A model generated the notes under the pieces. The model saw only the letters and a program-made list of their open reading frames with translations. It was not told the origin of the DNA and did not search any database. A DNA stretch of 64,000 nt from Balneolaceae bacterium UBA2956 (GTDB lineage Bacteria; Bacteroidota; Rhodothermia; Balneolales; Balneolaceae), in NCBI GenBank assembly GCA_002348545.1, contig DEBM01000013.1:94173-158172 (forward strand), read 5' to 3'. The position numbers were made by a program, and so were the translations under genes. Positions 1 through 8,732 of this stretch are shown in pieces. Within the stretch, counting starts at the first letter, position 1, and each line of letters begins with the position of its first letter.

Positions 1-623
1 GCACCGTCAATAACCCCAGCGGCTATAGCCATAATATTTTTAACGGAACCCCCTATTTCGACCCCTGCCACATCATTATTAACATAAATACGAAACATAG
101 GGGTCATACATGTATTCTGAATATAGGTAGCCACCTGAGAAGAATACGATGTTGCTACAACCGTTGTTGGTTTTTGATGTGCCACCTCTTCGGCGTGGCT
201 AGGCCCTGATAATACTCCAATCTGGTCAGGGCTAATCACATCTTCAAGTACATCAACCAGTACCTGAGACATTGTTTTAAAGCTGTTCTGTTCAATTCCT
301 TTTGACACAGTTAAGACAACTTCATTGCCACTAAGCATCGTTTTTATTCGACTAGCCATATCGCGTAAGGTATGTGATGGGGTCGCTAACACCAATAGAT
401 CTTTTTCTTGTACAACTTCTAATAACCCAGATACGGCAAGAACCGCATCAGGCAACACTAGATGCGGCAAATATCTAGGATTAAAATGAAAGGAATTTAT
501 ATGTGCAACAATTTCTGGTTCTCTAGCCCAAACTTGGACTTGGTTCCCAGCCTCATAAAACACCTTTGCTAATGCTGTTCCAAAGCTGCCTGCCCCAATA
601 ATCCCAATACGTTGTTTGCTCAT
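1..623 (-). CDS. gpsA: Glycerol-3-phosphate dehydrogenase [NAD(P)+], 3' end cut by window edge
   Basis: Makes sn-glycerol 3-phosphate from dihydroxyacetone phosphate in the cytosol, the backbone for phospholipids. The reverse-strand reading begins MSKQRIGIIGAGSFGTA, a Rossmann dinucleotide-binding motif (GxGxxG) at the extreme N-terminus. The end in view reads GGSVKNIMAIAAGVIDG, which matches the catalytic-lysine segment of the GpsA family. About 207 residues are visible and the C-terminal domain lies outside the window. It starts 9 bp after the plsY stop, so plsY-gpsA is probably one transcript: GpsA makes the substrate that PlsY acylates. Identification is firm; only completeness is unknown. 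Confidence 0.95.
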   Translation of the reverse strand, partial: MSKQRIGIIGAGSFGTALAKVFYEAGNQVQVWAREPEIVAHINSFHFNPRYLPHLVLPDAVLAVSGLLEVVQEKDLLVLATPSHTLRDMASRIKTMLSGNEVVLTVSKGIEQNSFKTMSQVLVDVLEDVISPDQIGVLSGPSHAEEVAHQKPTTVVATSYSSQVATYIQNTCMTPMFRIYVNNDVAGVEIGGSVKNIMAIAAGVIDG

Positions 624-632
624 AATTAGCTT

Positions 633-1328
633 TTAATTCACCGAGGATGTGCCCGCTTCAGTAGAAGCAATGGTTGATGTCCCTGCACCGACTTTATTTT
701 CAGTACCAGCGATTAAGCGACCGATATTTGGTTTATGTTTATAAATTATTCCAAATGCTATCATGCCAGCAATGATGATTATGCTCCCATCTACATACCT
801 GTCCAAACCATAGCGCATAATTAATAAAGTAATTGGATAAATGGCAGTAGAAACGATAGACGCCAAGGAAACATACTTGGTGGTCCATACGATGAATCCA
901 AAAAGTGCAAACGAAATGCCAATGGAAATAGGCTCGATACCAAAAAGCATTCCGCAGGCCGTCGCTGCACCTTTTCCACCTTTAAAGCCAGCAAAAACAG
1001 GAAACATATGACCAAATACAGCCGCCATTCCGCAAGAAATACTAAGAAAGGCCTCTACGTCCCAATTAGGGGGGGCCAATGGCCCGCTAAACCAAAAAAA
1101 GGCTAAGCCACTAATCCAAAATGAACTCACAAAACCTTTCATAAAATCTAATACAAAAACAGTTACACCAAAGGGTATACCTAATACTCGAAATGTATTG
1201 GTAGTGCCTGCATTTCCGCTTCCGTGTTCACGCACGTCTATTCCTTTGAAGGCTTTACCCACCCATATCGCGGAAGGTGTAGAGCCTAACAAATAGCTTA
1301 TAAAAAGTACGGTTACGGTTGCCGCCAT
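633..1328 (-). CDS. plsY: Acyl-phosphate:glycerol-3-phosphate acyltransferase PlsY
   Basis: Integral inner-membrane enzyme that transfers an acyl group from acyl phosphate to glycerol 3-phosphate, giving lysophosphatidate, the first committed phospholipid step. The 231-residue protein opens with a membrane segment followed by LLGSTPSAIW and HGSGNAGTTNTFR, both PlsY signatures, and carries the glycine-rich FKGGKGAATACG loop. Several hydrophobic helices follow. The C-terminal tail (about 20 residues rich in Ser, Thr and Gly) is longer than in most PlsY proteins. It lies directly upstream of gpsA on the same strand. Confidence 0.95.
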   Translation of the reverse strand: MAATVTVLFISYLLGSTPSAIWVGKAFKGIDVREHGSGNAGTTNTFRVLGIPFGVTVFVLDFMKGFVSSFWISGLAFFWFSGPLAPPNWDVEAFLSISCGMAAVFGHMFPVFAGFKGGKGAATACGMLFGIEPISIGISFALFGFIVWTTKYVSLASIVSTAIYPITLLIMRYGLDRYVDGSIIIIAGMIAFGIIYKHKPNIGRLIAGTENKVGAGTSTIASTEAGTSSVN

Positions 1329-1368
1329 TCTAATTCCGACTAGTTAATTAACAAAGGTGCATATCACA

Positions 1369-2244
1369 CTAAATGTGGCGCTCGGCATGATACGAAGAAC
1401 GGACCAATGGACCGCTCTCAACATGCTCGATCCCTATATGCTCACCTATTTCTTTGTATTCAGCAAACTGATCCGGATGAATCCAATCTTTCACTGGGTG
1501 ATGCATTTTGGTCGGCTGCATATACTGCCCAATAGTAAGTACGTCCACTTGGTGATTCGCACAATCTTGCATGAGCTCAATAACCTGTTCTCTAGTTTCA
1601 CCTAGCCCAACCATAATCCCCGTTTTAGAACGAATTCCCGCTTCTTTAGTACGCAACAACAGATCAAGCGATCGTTGGTATTTGGCCTGTGGGCGAACTC
1701 TACGGTAGAGTGCAGGTACTGTTTCTAAATTATGACTCAATACATCAGGCGGAGTAGCCAATACAATTTGTAAAGTCTCCCAATCACCCTTAAAGTCAGG
1801 AATAAGAGATTCAATTGTAACTCCGTAAATGACGCGCCGCAATTCGGTGTGAGTTGCCGCAAAAATAGGCGCCCCTCCATCCTTTCTGTCATCTCGATTT
1901 ATAGATGTTAAAACAACGTGTTTAAGACCCATCTTACGTGCTGCATCCGCTACGCGTACTGGTTCCTCCCAATCTAATTCAGCAGGGGGCCGACCCGTTT
2001 TAATGGCACAGAAAGCACAGGATCTCGTGCATACATCACCTAGAAGCATAAAAGTCGCTGTCCCTGCACCCCAGCATTCGCCCATATTAGGGCAACGAGC
2101 TTCCGAGCAAACCGTATTTAACTTATGCTCATTTATTGTGTCGAGTACTTCTTTAAACTTTTCGCCAGAAGGAAGCTTGACGCGTAACCAATCAGGTCGT
2201 CTTTTGGTAATAGCACGATCTACTACATTCAATTCTTTAATCAT
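1369..2244 (-). CDS. lipA: Lipoyl synthase (radical SAM)
   Basis: Inserts two sulfurs into protein-bound octanoyl chains to make lipoyl cofactors. Both iron-sulfur motifs are present: the auxiliary cluster CxxxxCxxxxxC (CSEARCPNMGEC) and the radical-SAM CxxxCxxC (CTRSCAFC). The start is set at 2244 (MIKELNVV) because an AGAAAGGAGC ribosome-binding site sits at normal spacing just upstream; the longer reading to 2274 adds ten residues that would contain this site. Length is then 291 residues, usual for LipA. It follows lipB and lpdA on the same strand, forming a lipoate synthesis and use group. Confidence 0.95.
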   Translation of the reverse strand: MIKELNVVDRAITKRRPDWLRVKLPSGEKFKEVLDTINEHKLNTVCSEARCPNMGECWGAGTATFMLLGDVCTRSCAFCAIKTGRPPAELDWEEPVRVADAARKMGLKHVVLTSINRDDRKDGGAPIFAATHTELRRVIYGVTIESLIPDFKGDWETLQIVLATPPDVLSHNLETVPALYRRVRPQAKYQRSLDLLLRTKEAGIRSKTGIMVGLGETREQVIELMQDCANHQVDVLTIGQYMQPTKMHHPVKDWIHPDQFAEYKEIGEHIGIEHVESGPLVRSSYHAERHI

Positions 2245-2249
2245 AAATT

Positions 2250-2262
2250 TGCTCCTTTCTGC
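2250..2262 (-). promoter_or_regulatory. Strong Shine-Dalgarno site deciding the lipA start
   Basis: On the minus strand the sequence AGAAAGGAGC precedes the ATG at 2244 by about seven bases. Good Shine-Dalgarno sites are uncommon in this window, so this one is informative and favours the shorter lipA reading over the ATG codons at 2271 and 2274. Confidence 0.75.
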
Positions 2263-2305
2263 GATGCCCATCATAGACGATTATTAAACCTTTTCAACAG
2301 GTTCA

Positions 2306-3073
2306 TCATCCATTGTGTACTGTATTAAAATACGAAATTTTATCTTGTAGTTCTCTGCCACCACCTACCCAATGAGCCTGCATTTGAAAAACCTCCTCAA
2401 AGGATTGAACTATCTGTTTTTTAACCAAATCCAGAGAGATTTCCGTTCCTAACTCCCGCTGCAGGCTTGTAACATGTTTATCTTGAATGCCACAAGGGAC
2501 AATATGAGAAAAGTAGTCCATATCGGTAGACACATTAAGAGCAAATCCGTGCATAGTCACCCATCTAGAGGAGCGAATGCCCATCGCTGCTATTTTTCGA
2601 TTTTTGAGCCAAACACCTGTCTGACCTTCTGCCCTGCCAGCTTCTAGCTCATACTGGGCCAAAGTGCGAATTAGTACCTCTTCTAAATAGCGTAGATATT
2701 TATGTATATCGGTAAAGTGGCGATCCAAATCCATTATCGGGTATCCAACAACCTGCCCTGGGCCATGGTAGGTGATGTCCCCTCCACGATCCACCGGGAC
2801 AAATTCAGCCTCAATCTCGTCAAGTTCCTCTACAGAGCGTAACAAATGTTCAGTATTTCCACTTTTGCCCAAAGTATACACATGTGGATGCTCTACAAGA
2901 AGCAGCACATCGGCTAGATCGTCATCTGTATATTCCTTGTGTCCCGGATTTCTCTTTTGCTGGATAAGCGCTTTTTGAAGTTCCTTTTGAAAATCCCAAA
3001 CACCACGGTACCCAGCTCTTTCTAGGTCATAAACCTCTAGAATTGAACTAGCTTCCGGAGCATCATCCTTCAT
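2306..3073 (-). CDS. lipB: Lipoyl(octanoyl) transferase
   Basis: Transfers octanoate from acyl carrier protein to the lipoyl domains of 2-oxoacid dehydrogenases and the glycine cleavage H protein, supplying the substrate of LipA. The 255-residue protein has the family motif RGGDITYHGPGQ, the lysine segment RKIAAMGI and the acyl-accepting cysteine in HIVPCGI. It lies between lpdA (22 bp upstream) and lipA on the same strand. The N-terminus is some 30 residues longer than in E. coli LipB. Confidence 0.95.
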   Translation of the reverse strand: MKDDAPEASSILEVYDLERAGYRGVWDFQKELQKALIQQKRNPGHKEYTDDDLADVLLLVEHPHVYTLGKSGNTEHLLRSVEELDEIEAEFVPVDRGGDITYHGPGQVVGYPIMDLDRHFTDIHKYLRYLEEVLIRTLAQYELEAGRAEGQTGVWLKNRKIAAMGIRSSRWVTMHGFALNVSTDMDYFSHIVPCGIQDKHVTSLQRELGTEISLDLVKKQIVQSFEEVFQMQAHWVGGGRELQDKISYFNTVHNG

Positions 3074-3094
3074 ATCATTAGTCTAATTTATGAC

Positions 3095-4513
3095 TTATTT
3101 TTCAACTGGGGTACCTAAATGAACCCCTTCATTATAGGCTTCAGCTACCGCCTCCATTACTGCTTCTGACAGGGTTGGATGAGGATGAACAGCGCTGATT
3201 ATCTCGTGCCCAGTAGTCTCTAAGTCTCTAGCAACTACTGCTTCAGCTATCATTTCGGTAACACCAAAACCAATCATGTGGCAACCTAACCACTCTCCAT
3301 ATTTGGCATCAAATACCACTTTTACAAATCCTTCCTCGTGTCCTAGGGCCGTTGCTTTACCGCTAGCAGATAATGGAAATCTACCCACTTTAACATCATA
3401 ACCCGCTTCTTTGGCTGCGGCTTCAGTCAGACCAACAGATGCTACTTGAGGCTCACAATAAGTACAACCTGGAATGTTTTCATAATTAATTACTTTCGGA
3501 TTTTTACCCGATAGTTGTTCAATGAGTACAATAGCTTCGTGAGAGGCTTTATGAGCCAACCATGGGGCACCAGTAACGTCACCAACCGCATAAATACCTT
3601 CCACTCCAGTGGAATAGGTAGATCGGTCCACCACAATGGCCCCTCGTTCTATCTTAACGCCTATTTCTTCTAGGCCTAATCCTTCAACATTACCGGTCAC
3701 TCCAACGGCTGATAGCACCACATCCGCCTCAATCTTTTGCTCACCTTTTTTGGTCTTAACGGTTACTTCTACCCCTTTTCCTTTTTTAGTAACCAACTCA
3801 ACCGTACTTTCAGTAAGGACATTCATTCCTTTTTTCTTGTAGATTTTACCCAGTTCTCTACCCACATCGGTATCTTCAACCGGTACTAAGGTCTTCTGCA
3901 ATTCAACTAAGGTGACTTCCGTACCAATAGTATTATAAAAATACGCAAACTCAACTCCAATCGCGCCAGCACCCACGATAACCATCTTCTTTGGCTGCTT
4001 ATCCATCGTCATTGCGGCCTCAGAATCGATAATCATTTTACCGTCAATAGGAAGATTCGGCAGTATGCGAGGGCGGGCACCCGTAGCAATAATGAAGTGG
4101 TTTGCTTTAATTCGATCGATCACTTTACCTGACTCATTCTGTACTTCTAACTCGGTTTTAGAGGCAAACACCCCAGTCCCCATAAATACCTTGATTTTAT
4201 TAGCCTTCATTAGGAACTGAACCCCTTTACTCATCTTATTCGCTACGCCTCGGCTTCGCTTTACCATACCAGTAAAATCAGCCTTAGAACCAGTCACATC
4301 AATTCCGTAATCTGAGGCATGCTGAATAGATTCGAGCACTTCAGCAGAACGTAATAGTGCTTTAGTCGGTATACATCCAATATTTAAACAAACCCCACCG
4401 AGATGTCGTTTTTCTACAATTGCCGTAGAAAAGCCAAGTTGAGAAGCTCTAATTGCTGCCACATAACCACCGGGGCCTGAACCTATTACGCATATATCAA
4501 ACTCTTTAGCCAT
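3095..4513 (-). CDS. lpdA: Dihydrolipoyl dehydrogenase (E3)
   Basis: FAD flavoprotein that reoxidises dihydrolipoyl groups with NAD+, the E3 component of pyruvate and 2-oxoglutarate dehydrogenase complexes. The N-terminal FAD-binding motif (GSGPGG) is followed by the redox disulfide GGVCLNIGC (Cys42, Cys47), a second NAD-binding motif (VGAGAIGVEFA), the FAD motif YAVGDVTG and the C-terminal HPHPTLSEA active-site His-Glu pair. Length (472) is normal. It heads the lpdA-lipB-lipA group, so its partner cofactor genes are immediately downstream. Confidence 0.96.
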   Translation of the reverse strand: MAKEFDICVIGSGPGGYVAAIRASQLGFSTAIVEKRHLGGVCLNIGCIPTKALLRSAEVLESIQHASDYGIDVTGSKADFTGMVKRSRGVANKMSKGVQFLMKANKIKVFMGTGVFASKTELEVQNESGKVIDRIKANHFIIATGARPRILPNLPIDGKMIIDSEAAMTMDKQPKKMVIVGAGAIGVEFAYFYNTIGTEVTLVELQKTLVPVEDTDVGRELGKIYKKKGMNVLTESTVELVTKKGKGVEVTVKTKKGEQKIEADVVLSAVGVTGNVEGLGLEEIGVKIERGAIVVDRSTYSTGVEGIYAVGDVTGAPWLAHKASHEAIVLIEQLSGKNPKVINYENIPGCTYCEPQVASVGLTEAAAKEAGYDVKVGRFPLSASGKATALGHEEGFVKVVFDAKYGEWLGCHMIGFGVTEMIAEAVVARDLETTGHEIISAVHPHPTLSEAVMEAVAEAYNEGVHLGTPVEK

Positions 4514-4779
4514 AATTCTTTTTCTTCGATTAGGTTTGTATTTACCTCATTTAATTGGGTTTAAGTCGTCGGGCCCGCCTAAGATTGATACCTATACGAC
4601 TCGTAAGCTCCCAAATAAAAAAGAGGTTAAAAGAAACAATATTTAAATTCAAATATAAGGCATTTATAGTTGATAGTCATATGAGATTCCTATCAAAATC
4701 CTGTATAAACTGGTTTATGTATTTGGCAAATCTTTGCTATACTGAGACACAATGTTTTAACATAGAAACTAATTGGCCT

Positions 4780-5712
4780 ATGAAACCTTATATTTATCCA
4801 ACACAAAAAAAATCTGCCAGCTATGCTAAACTAGCTTCCTTAGAGCTTCAAAAAAAAACTTTGCTTAAACAAATCTATCATATACTTCAGCATATTTTTA
4901 GCTCTGGACTCGCCATAGGCCTTTCAATTACTTTCTTGGGGGGAGAATTCACTCATGCACAATCTGTTAAGTCTACAATGCAAGCCCCTGAAATCGATGC
5001 CCAAAACATACCAGCAAATATTCAACAACGAATAACATTAATTGAGAGCCAATATAACGACATGGGATGGGATTTAAGCGAATATCTTGTTGATAATAGA
5101 TTCCAATACATTGAGGGGATTACCAAAAAATTCACCCGTTCCGCTGAACGTCGAATTGAAAGCTTTGAGGATTACAAGAAAATATTAGCCTACGAAATAA
5201 AAAAAAATAAATTAGCCGACTTCTATGACGCTTACTCCACTGAGTTGCTAGCTGCAGAAAAAGAATTTGGGATCCCTAAAGAAATTATTATGGGTATTTT
5301 AGGGGTGGAATCTGAATTTGGCCGCTACAAGGGGAGTTATAACCCACTCAACGCATATATCTCCATGATGGCAGAAGATTATAGATACAGTTTTGCCGAG
5401 GCACAACTTATCGAGTTACTTCGTTTTTGTAAGAGAACCGGCTTAGATGTTATGAGTTTACAATCCAGCTACGCCGGGGCTATGTCCTATGCCCAGTTTA
5501 TCCCCTACTCACTAAACAGGTGGTGGAAAAACAGTGCGGGTCAAGGACTGTATCATATGCCAGATAACATCCGCTCCGTAGCAAATTATTTAGCTCACTT
5601 TACCAAAATCGAAGGAAATATCAACGATGCGATATTACGATACAATACGAGTTCACTGTATCAGCAAGCTGTACTTTCCTTGGCCGAAGATGCTAAGCAA
5701 GTAATTCCTTAA
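4780..5712 (+). CDS. Lytic murein transglycosylase, MltB-like (GH103)
   Basis: Cleaves the MurNAc-GlcNAc glycosidic bond of peptidoglycan in the periplasm. The segment GILGVESEFGRYKGSYN holds the catalytic Glu (residue 177 from this start), and SYAGAMSYAQFIPYS matches the substrate-cleft motif of the MltB/SLT_2 family. A hydrophobic stretch ending in FTHAQ looks like a signal peptide. The reading frame is open back to 4555, but the upstream 75 residues look non-coding, so ATG 4780 is preferred. The protein lacks a C-terminal peptidoglycan-binding domain. Divergent from lpdA. Confidence 0.8.
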   Translation: MKPYIYPTQKKSASYAKLASLELQKKTLLKQIYHILQHIFSSGLAIGLSITFLGGEFTHAQSVKSTMQAPEIDAQNIPANIQQRITLIESQYNDMGWDLSEYLVDNRFQYIEGITKKFTRSAERRIESFEDYKKILAYEIKKNKLADFYDAYSTELLAAEKEFGIPKEIIMGILGVESEFGRYKGSYNPLNAYISMMAEDYRYSFAEAQLIELLRFCKRTGLDVMSLQSSYAGAMSYAQFIPYSLNRWWKNSAGQGLYHMPDNIRSVANYLAHFTKIEGNINDAILRYNTSSLYQQAVLSLAEDAKQVIP

Positions 5713-6070
5713 CCATACAACCCAAAAAATCTCTTCTTAAGAAAGCTTAGCGGTTTTATTATTTCTTGAGCCAGACTCGCCTTATCCAGGGACTATATAA
5801 ACCTTTTGTTTCTTCATCTAAGTCATGGGACTAAATCTTGATATTTAAATAGTTATTTTACATTAAACTTAGAAAAAATATAGGATCAGGCTAATAGGAT
5901 AAATTCGTAGCGATTGAATGATTTTTTTAATCCATTTTGGCTCTAGAAAACAGATCTAATAGGTATATAATCGGCTATATGTATTATTCGATCTAGTATA
6001 CCAAGCTCTATACTAAGCTTGCTCATTTCTAGATCTTTATTTGAGAACCTGTGTTTTTGCTGTTTTTGAA
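5713..6070. other. Convergent intergenic region with no gene
   Basis: This 358-bp AT-rich stretch separates the convergent transglycosylase and prfC genes. It has no open reading frame that looks coding. The only structure noted is a 7-bp inverted repeat, TAGTATA at 5994-6000 and TATACTA at 6009-6015, with an 8-base loop; it has no adjoining T-run and is a weak terminator candidate at best. Confidence 0.6.
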
Positions 6071-7681
6071 TTAACCTTGCTTAAACTTAAATAGTTGTTC
6101 GATTCCAATTTTTTCTTCTGCCTGTTGGAGGGCATACATAGAGTCGAAAAGGACAATTGGATTTTCTTCCAAATCCTTTGTTACATGGGTGGAGTAAGCC
6201 GACTCCAAGTTTAAAATGATGTCAGCTCTATCATTAGGCAACCACCTTGCGCAATGATAAACTACCGGTGTCTTGACCAATTCAACATTGTATTCTTCGC
6301 GCATTCTATGTTCAACTACTTCAAACTGTAAAACTCCAACTGTACCCAAAAGAAGTTCATTTCCTACGCCATTTGGAACCTCAAATACATGAACCACTCC
6401 TTCCTCAGAGAGTTGTTTCAGGCCTTCTCTTAGCTGTTTCCGCTTGAATGGGTCTTTCGTAGCTACTTTCTGAAAATGTTCTGGTGTAAATAGAGGTATA
6501 ATATCAAACTGCACAGGATTTTTTGCATATAGAGTTGTCCCAATACGAAAATATCCAGGGTTAAAAATGGATACAATATCACCTGGGTAAGCCTCTTCTA
6601 GCAATTGCCGGTCATCCCCCATAAGGGTATGTGGTGTTGCCAATTTTAGTTTCTTACCCGTATGAGAGATTACCACCTCCTGTCCTCTCTTAAACTTACC
6701 AGAGGCTATACGAATAAAAGCCGCGCAGTCTCGGTGGCCTGGATTCATATTGGCTTGCATTTTAAAAATGAAGCCTGAAAATTCATCCTCCAGTTCTCTT
6801 TGCTCTCCTACCGAATATTCATATCCTTGTGGCGATGGAGCTAAGCGGTGGAAATACTGTAAGAATACATCCAAGCCAAAGTTATTTAATGCGCTCCCAA
6901 AAAAAACAGGGGTTACTTTACCTTCACTATACAGATCGAGATCCATTCCTGCATAAATATCGTCAATGAGCAAAAGCTCTTCCAAAAATGACGTTTTCTC
7001 GAGATTTGATAAATTACTTCTCTCCAATGCTTCTTCTGGGCCAAGTAAATCAGTAGTAGCCTTTTTGGCTCCATGATTGGCTTTTTCATAGACATGTACT
7101 TTCTTAGCCTGGACATCATAAATACCTTGAAACTTTTGCCCATACCCCATAGGCCAGCTGGCCGGTACAGCTTCAATGCCTAACTTATTCTCAATATTGC
7201 TAAGTACTCCCAATGGCTCCATACCGGGACGATCACACTTGTTTACAAAGGTAATGACCGGAACCTCACGCAATTTACATACCTCAAAGAGCTTTTCGGT
7301 TTGTTCCTCTACACCTTTTGCCACATCGATCACCATTAAACCCGAATCAGCGGCCACTAAGGTCCTCAAGGTGTCCTCAGAGAAGTCTTTGTGGCCTGGT
7401 GTGTCCAATAAATTATACTTGATCCCATCCTTTTCGAAGCGCATAACAGAAGAGGTCACCGAAATACCTCGTTCTTTTTCAATAGCCATCCAATCCGAAG
7501 CCGCATGATGCGTAGCCTTACGAGCTCGTACGGAACCCGCTTCGTGAATAGCCCCACCATATAGCAACAGCTTTTCAGTGAGTGTTGTCTTACCTGCATC
7601 TGGATGAGATATAATTGCAAAAGTACGCCGTTTTAAGGCCTCAGTAGAAATACATGTTTCGCTGGTAACCGCTTTGCTCAT
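6071..7681 (-). CDS. prfC: Peptide chain release factor 3
   Basis: Translational GTPase that removes RF1/RF2 from the ribosome after peptide release. The G1 motif SHPDAGKTT, the switch region KERGISVTSS, G3 DTPGH and G4 NKCD are all visible in the first 150 residues, followed by the translation-factor beta-barrel and RF3 C-terminal domain. Its 536 residues match the family, and RARKATHHAASDWM near the N-terminus is specific for RF3 rather than EF-G. Confidence 0.96.
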   Translation of the reverse strand: MSKAVTSETCISTEALKRRTFAIISHPDAGKTTLTEKLLLYGGAIHEAGSVRARKATHHAASDWMAIEKERGISVTSSVMRFEKDGIKYNLLDTPGHKDFSEDTLRTLVAADSGLMVIDVAKGVEEQTEKLFEVCKLREVPVITFVNKCDRPGMEPLGVLSNIENKLGIEAVPASWPMGYGQKFQGIYDVQAKKVHVYEKANHGAKKATTDLLGPEEALERSNLSNLEKTSFLEELLLIDDIYAGMDLDLYSEGKVTPVFFGSALNNFGLDVFLQYFHRLAPSPQGYEYSVGEQRELEDEFSGFIFKMQANMNPGHRDCAAFIRIASGKFKRGQEVVISHTGKKLKLATPHTLMGDDRQLLEEAYPGDIVSIFNPGYFRIGTTLYAKNPVQFDIIPLFTPEHFQKVATKDPFKRKQLREGLKQLSEEGVVHVFEVPNGVGNELLLGTVGVLQFEVVEHRMREEYNVELVKTPVVYHCARWLPNDRADIILNLESAYSTHVTKDLEENPIVLFDSMYALQQAEEKIGIEQLFKFKQG

Positions 7682-7777
7682 GAAGTTTTGATTAGTTTAA
7701 AATGAATAAAGTACGACCTTTTTCTGCCTATTCCAGCACCATAAACTTAATTTTGGTCCTCAAGTCTTTAATACCTA

Positions 7778-8632
7778 CTAAACTGCTTCATCTTCAACTA
7801 ATTCTAGAAGGCTTTTTAAATCTCGCACTCGATCATGCTCTTCGTTCCGCTCGTAACTATGCATTAAATTTCTGATACAACGAGCCAGAATATTTATATC
7901 GGAAGCCATCTTAAAATGATCCGGTTTTGGTGTAACATTGTTCTTTTTTAAAAAGAAATAACATTGATCATAACTTACTTCAGCTCCTTGATCATAAGGA
8001 TCAATGAGCTGTTCCTCTTTTTCACCTACAAAAGCTAGCATAAAATGAATAGGCATATTCACACCAAAAACAGGTAATTGAAGCCTTCGTGCAATAAACA
8101 TTGCCACTAAACTAAGAGATATTGGTAAGCCTTTTCTTCGCTCAATTACTTGATCAATGAATCCGTTGGCCGGATTATGGTAATCCTTGTTATCGCCGCG
8201 AAAATTTAAATCCTCAAAAATAAATTTCATGAACGTTTGCATTTCTTCACGCTCAGTTCTATTGTACCGCAAGCTTGAGCGTATCATGTCGGCGAAATGA
8301 TCTAATTTTTTTACATATTCATACTCTCGTAATGTAGGATTACCAAATCTTGCAAGTGTGAACACAGCCCTTTCCAATTGTGCGCGATTACCTATACCCT
8401 GAAGTAAAAGCTCAGCAAAACCTTCTTTTAGCGAAGTAAATGTGAGTTTATGAAGTATATCTTTCGCTCGTTTTTTTTCTTCCTTATCCTTGGTTTGGAC
8501 GCGTATCTTATCGAGTAAAGGTATAGCACGATCCCCCAACTCCATAAACCGAAGTTGAACTTGTTCCTGCACAAAAGGATCTGGATCCTCCAATAAAAAC
8601 ATAAGTGATTCTATTTCTGAATGAGTAGACAT
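7778..8632 (-). CDS. SirB1/transglutaminase-like family protein
   Basis: The C-terminal two thirds (FNFRGDNKDYHNPANGF, IERRKGLPISLSLV, FGVNMPIHFML, IDPYDQGAE) match the Transglut_core2/SirB1 family, widespread cytosolic proteins of unknown reaction. The usual transglutaminase nucleophile position is not convincingly a cysteine here. The first 90 residues are helical and look like HEAT-type repeats (EDPDPFVQEQVQLRFMELG). No signal peptide. It stands alone between prfC and the divergent arginine deiminase gene. The family assignment is good; function is unknown. Confidence 0.75.
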   Translation of the reverse strand: MSTHSEIESLMFLLEDPDPFVQEQVQLRFMELGDRAIPLLDKIRVQTKDKEEKKRAKDILHKLTFTSLKEGFAELLLQGIGNRAQLERAVFTLARFGNPTLREYEYVKKLDHFADMIRSSLRYNRTEREEMQTFMKFIFEDLNFRGDNKDYHNPANGFIDQVIERRKGLPISLSLVAMFIARRLQLPVFGVNMPIHFMLAFVGEKEEQLIDPYDQGAEVSYDQCYFFLKKNNVTPKPDHFKMASDINILARCIRNLMHSYERNEEHDRVRDLKSLLELVEDEAV

Positions 8633-8732
8633 CGAATTAAAATACTAAATGAAGTCGTTCAATTCCGCTTAATAATGGCAATTCTAAAGCGTATATTTAT
8701 AATGTATTGTGTCATTATAATTAAACTTACGT

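Noticed and set aside
4555..4779. N-terminal extension of the lytic transglycosylase frame
   Set aside because: The 75 residues have no family similarity and precede a good signal peptide, so they are likely upstream DNA that happens to be open.
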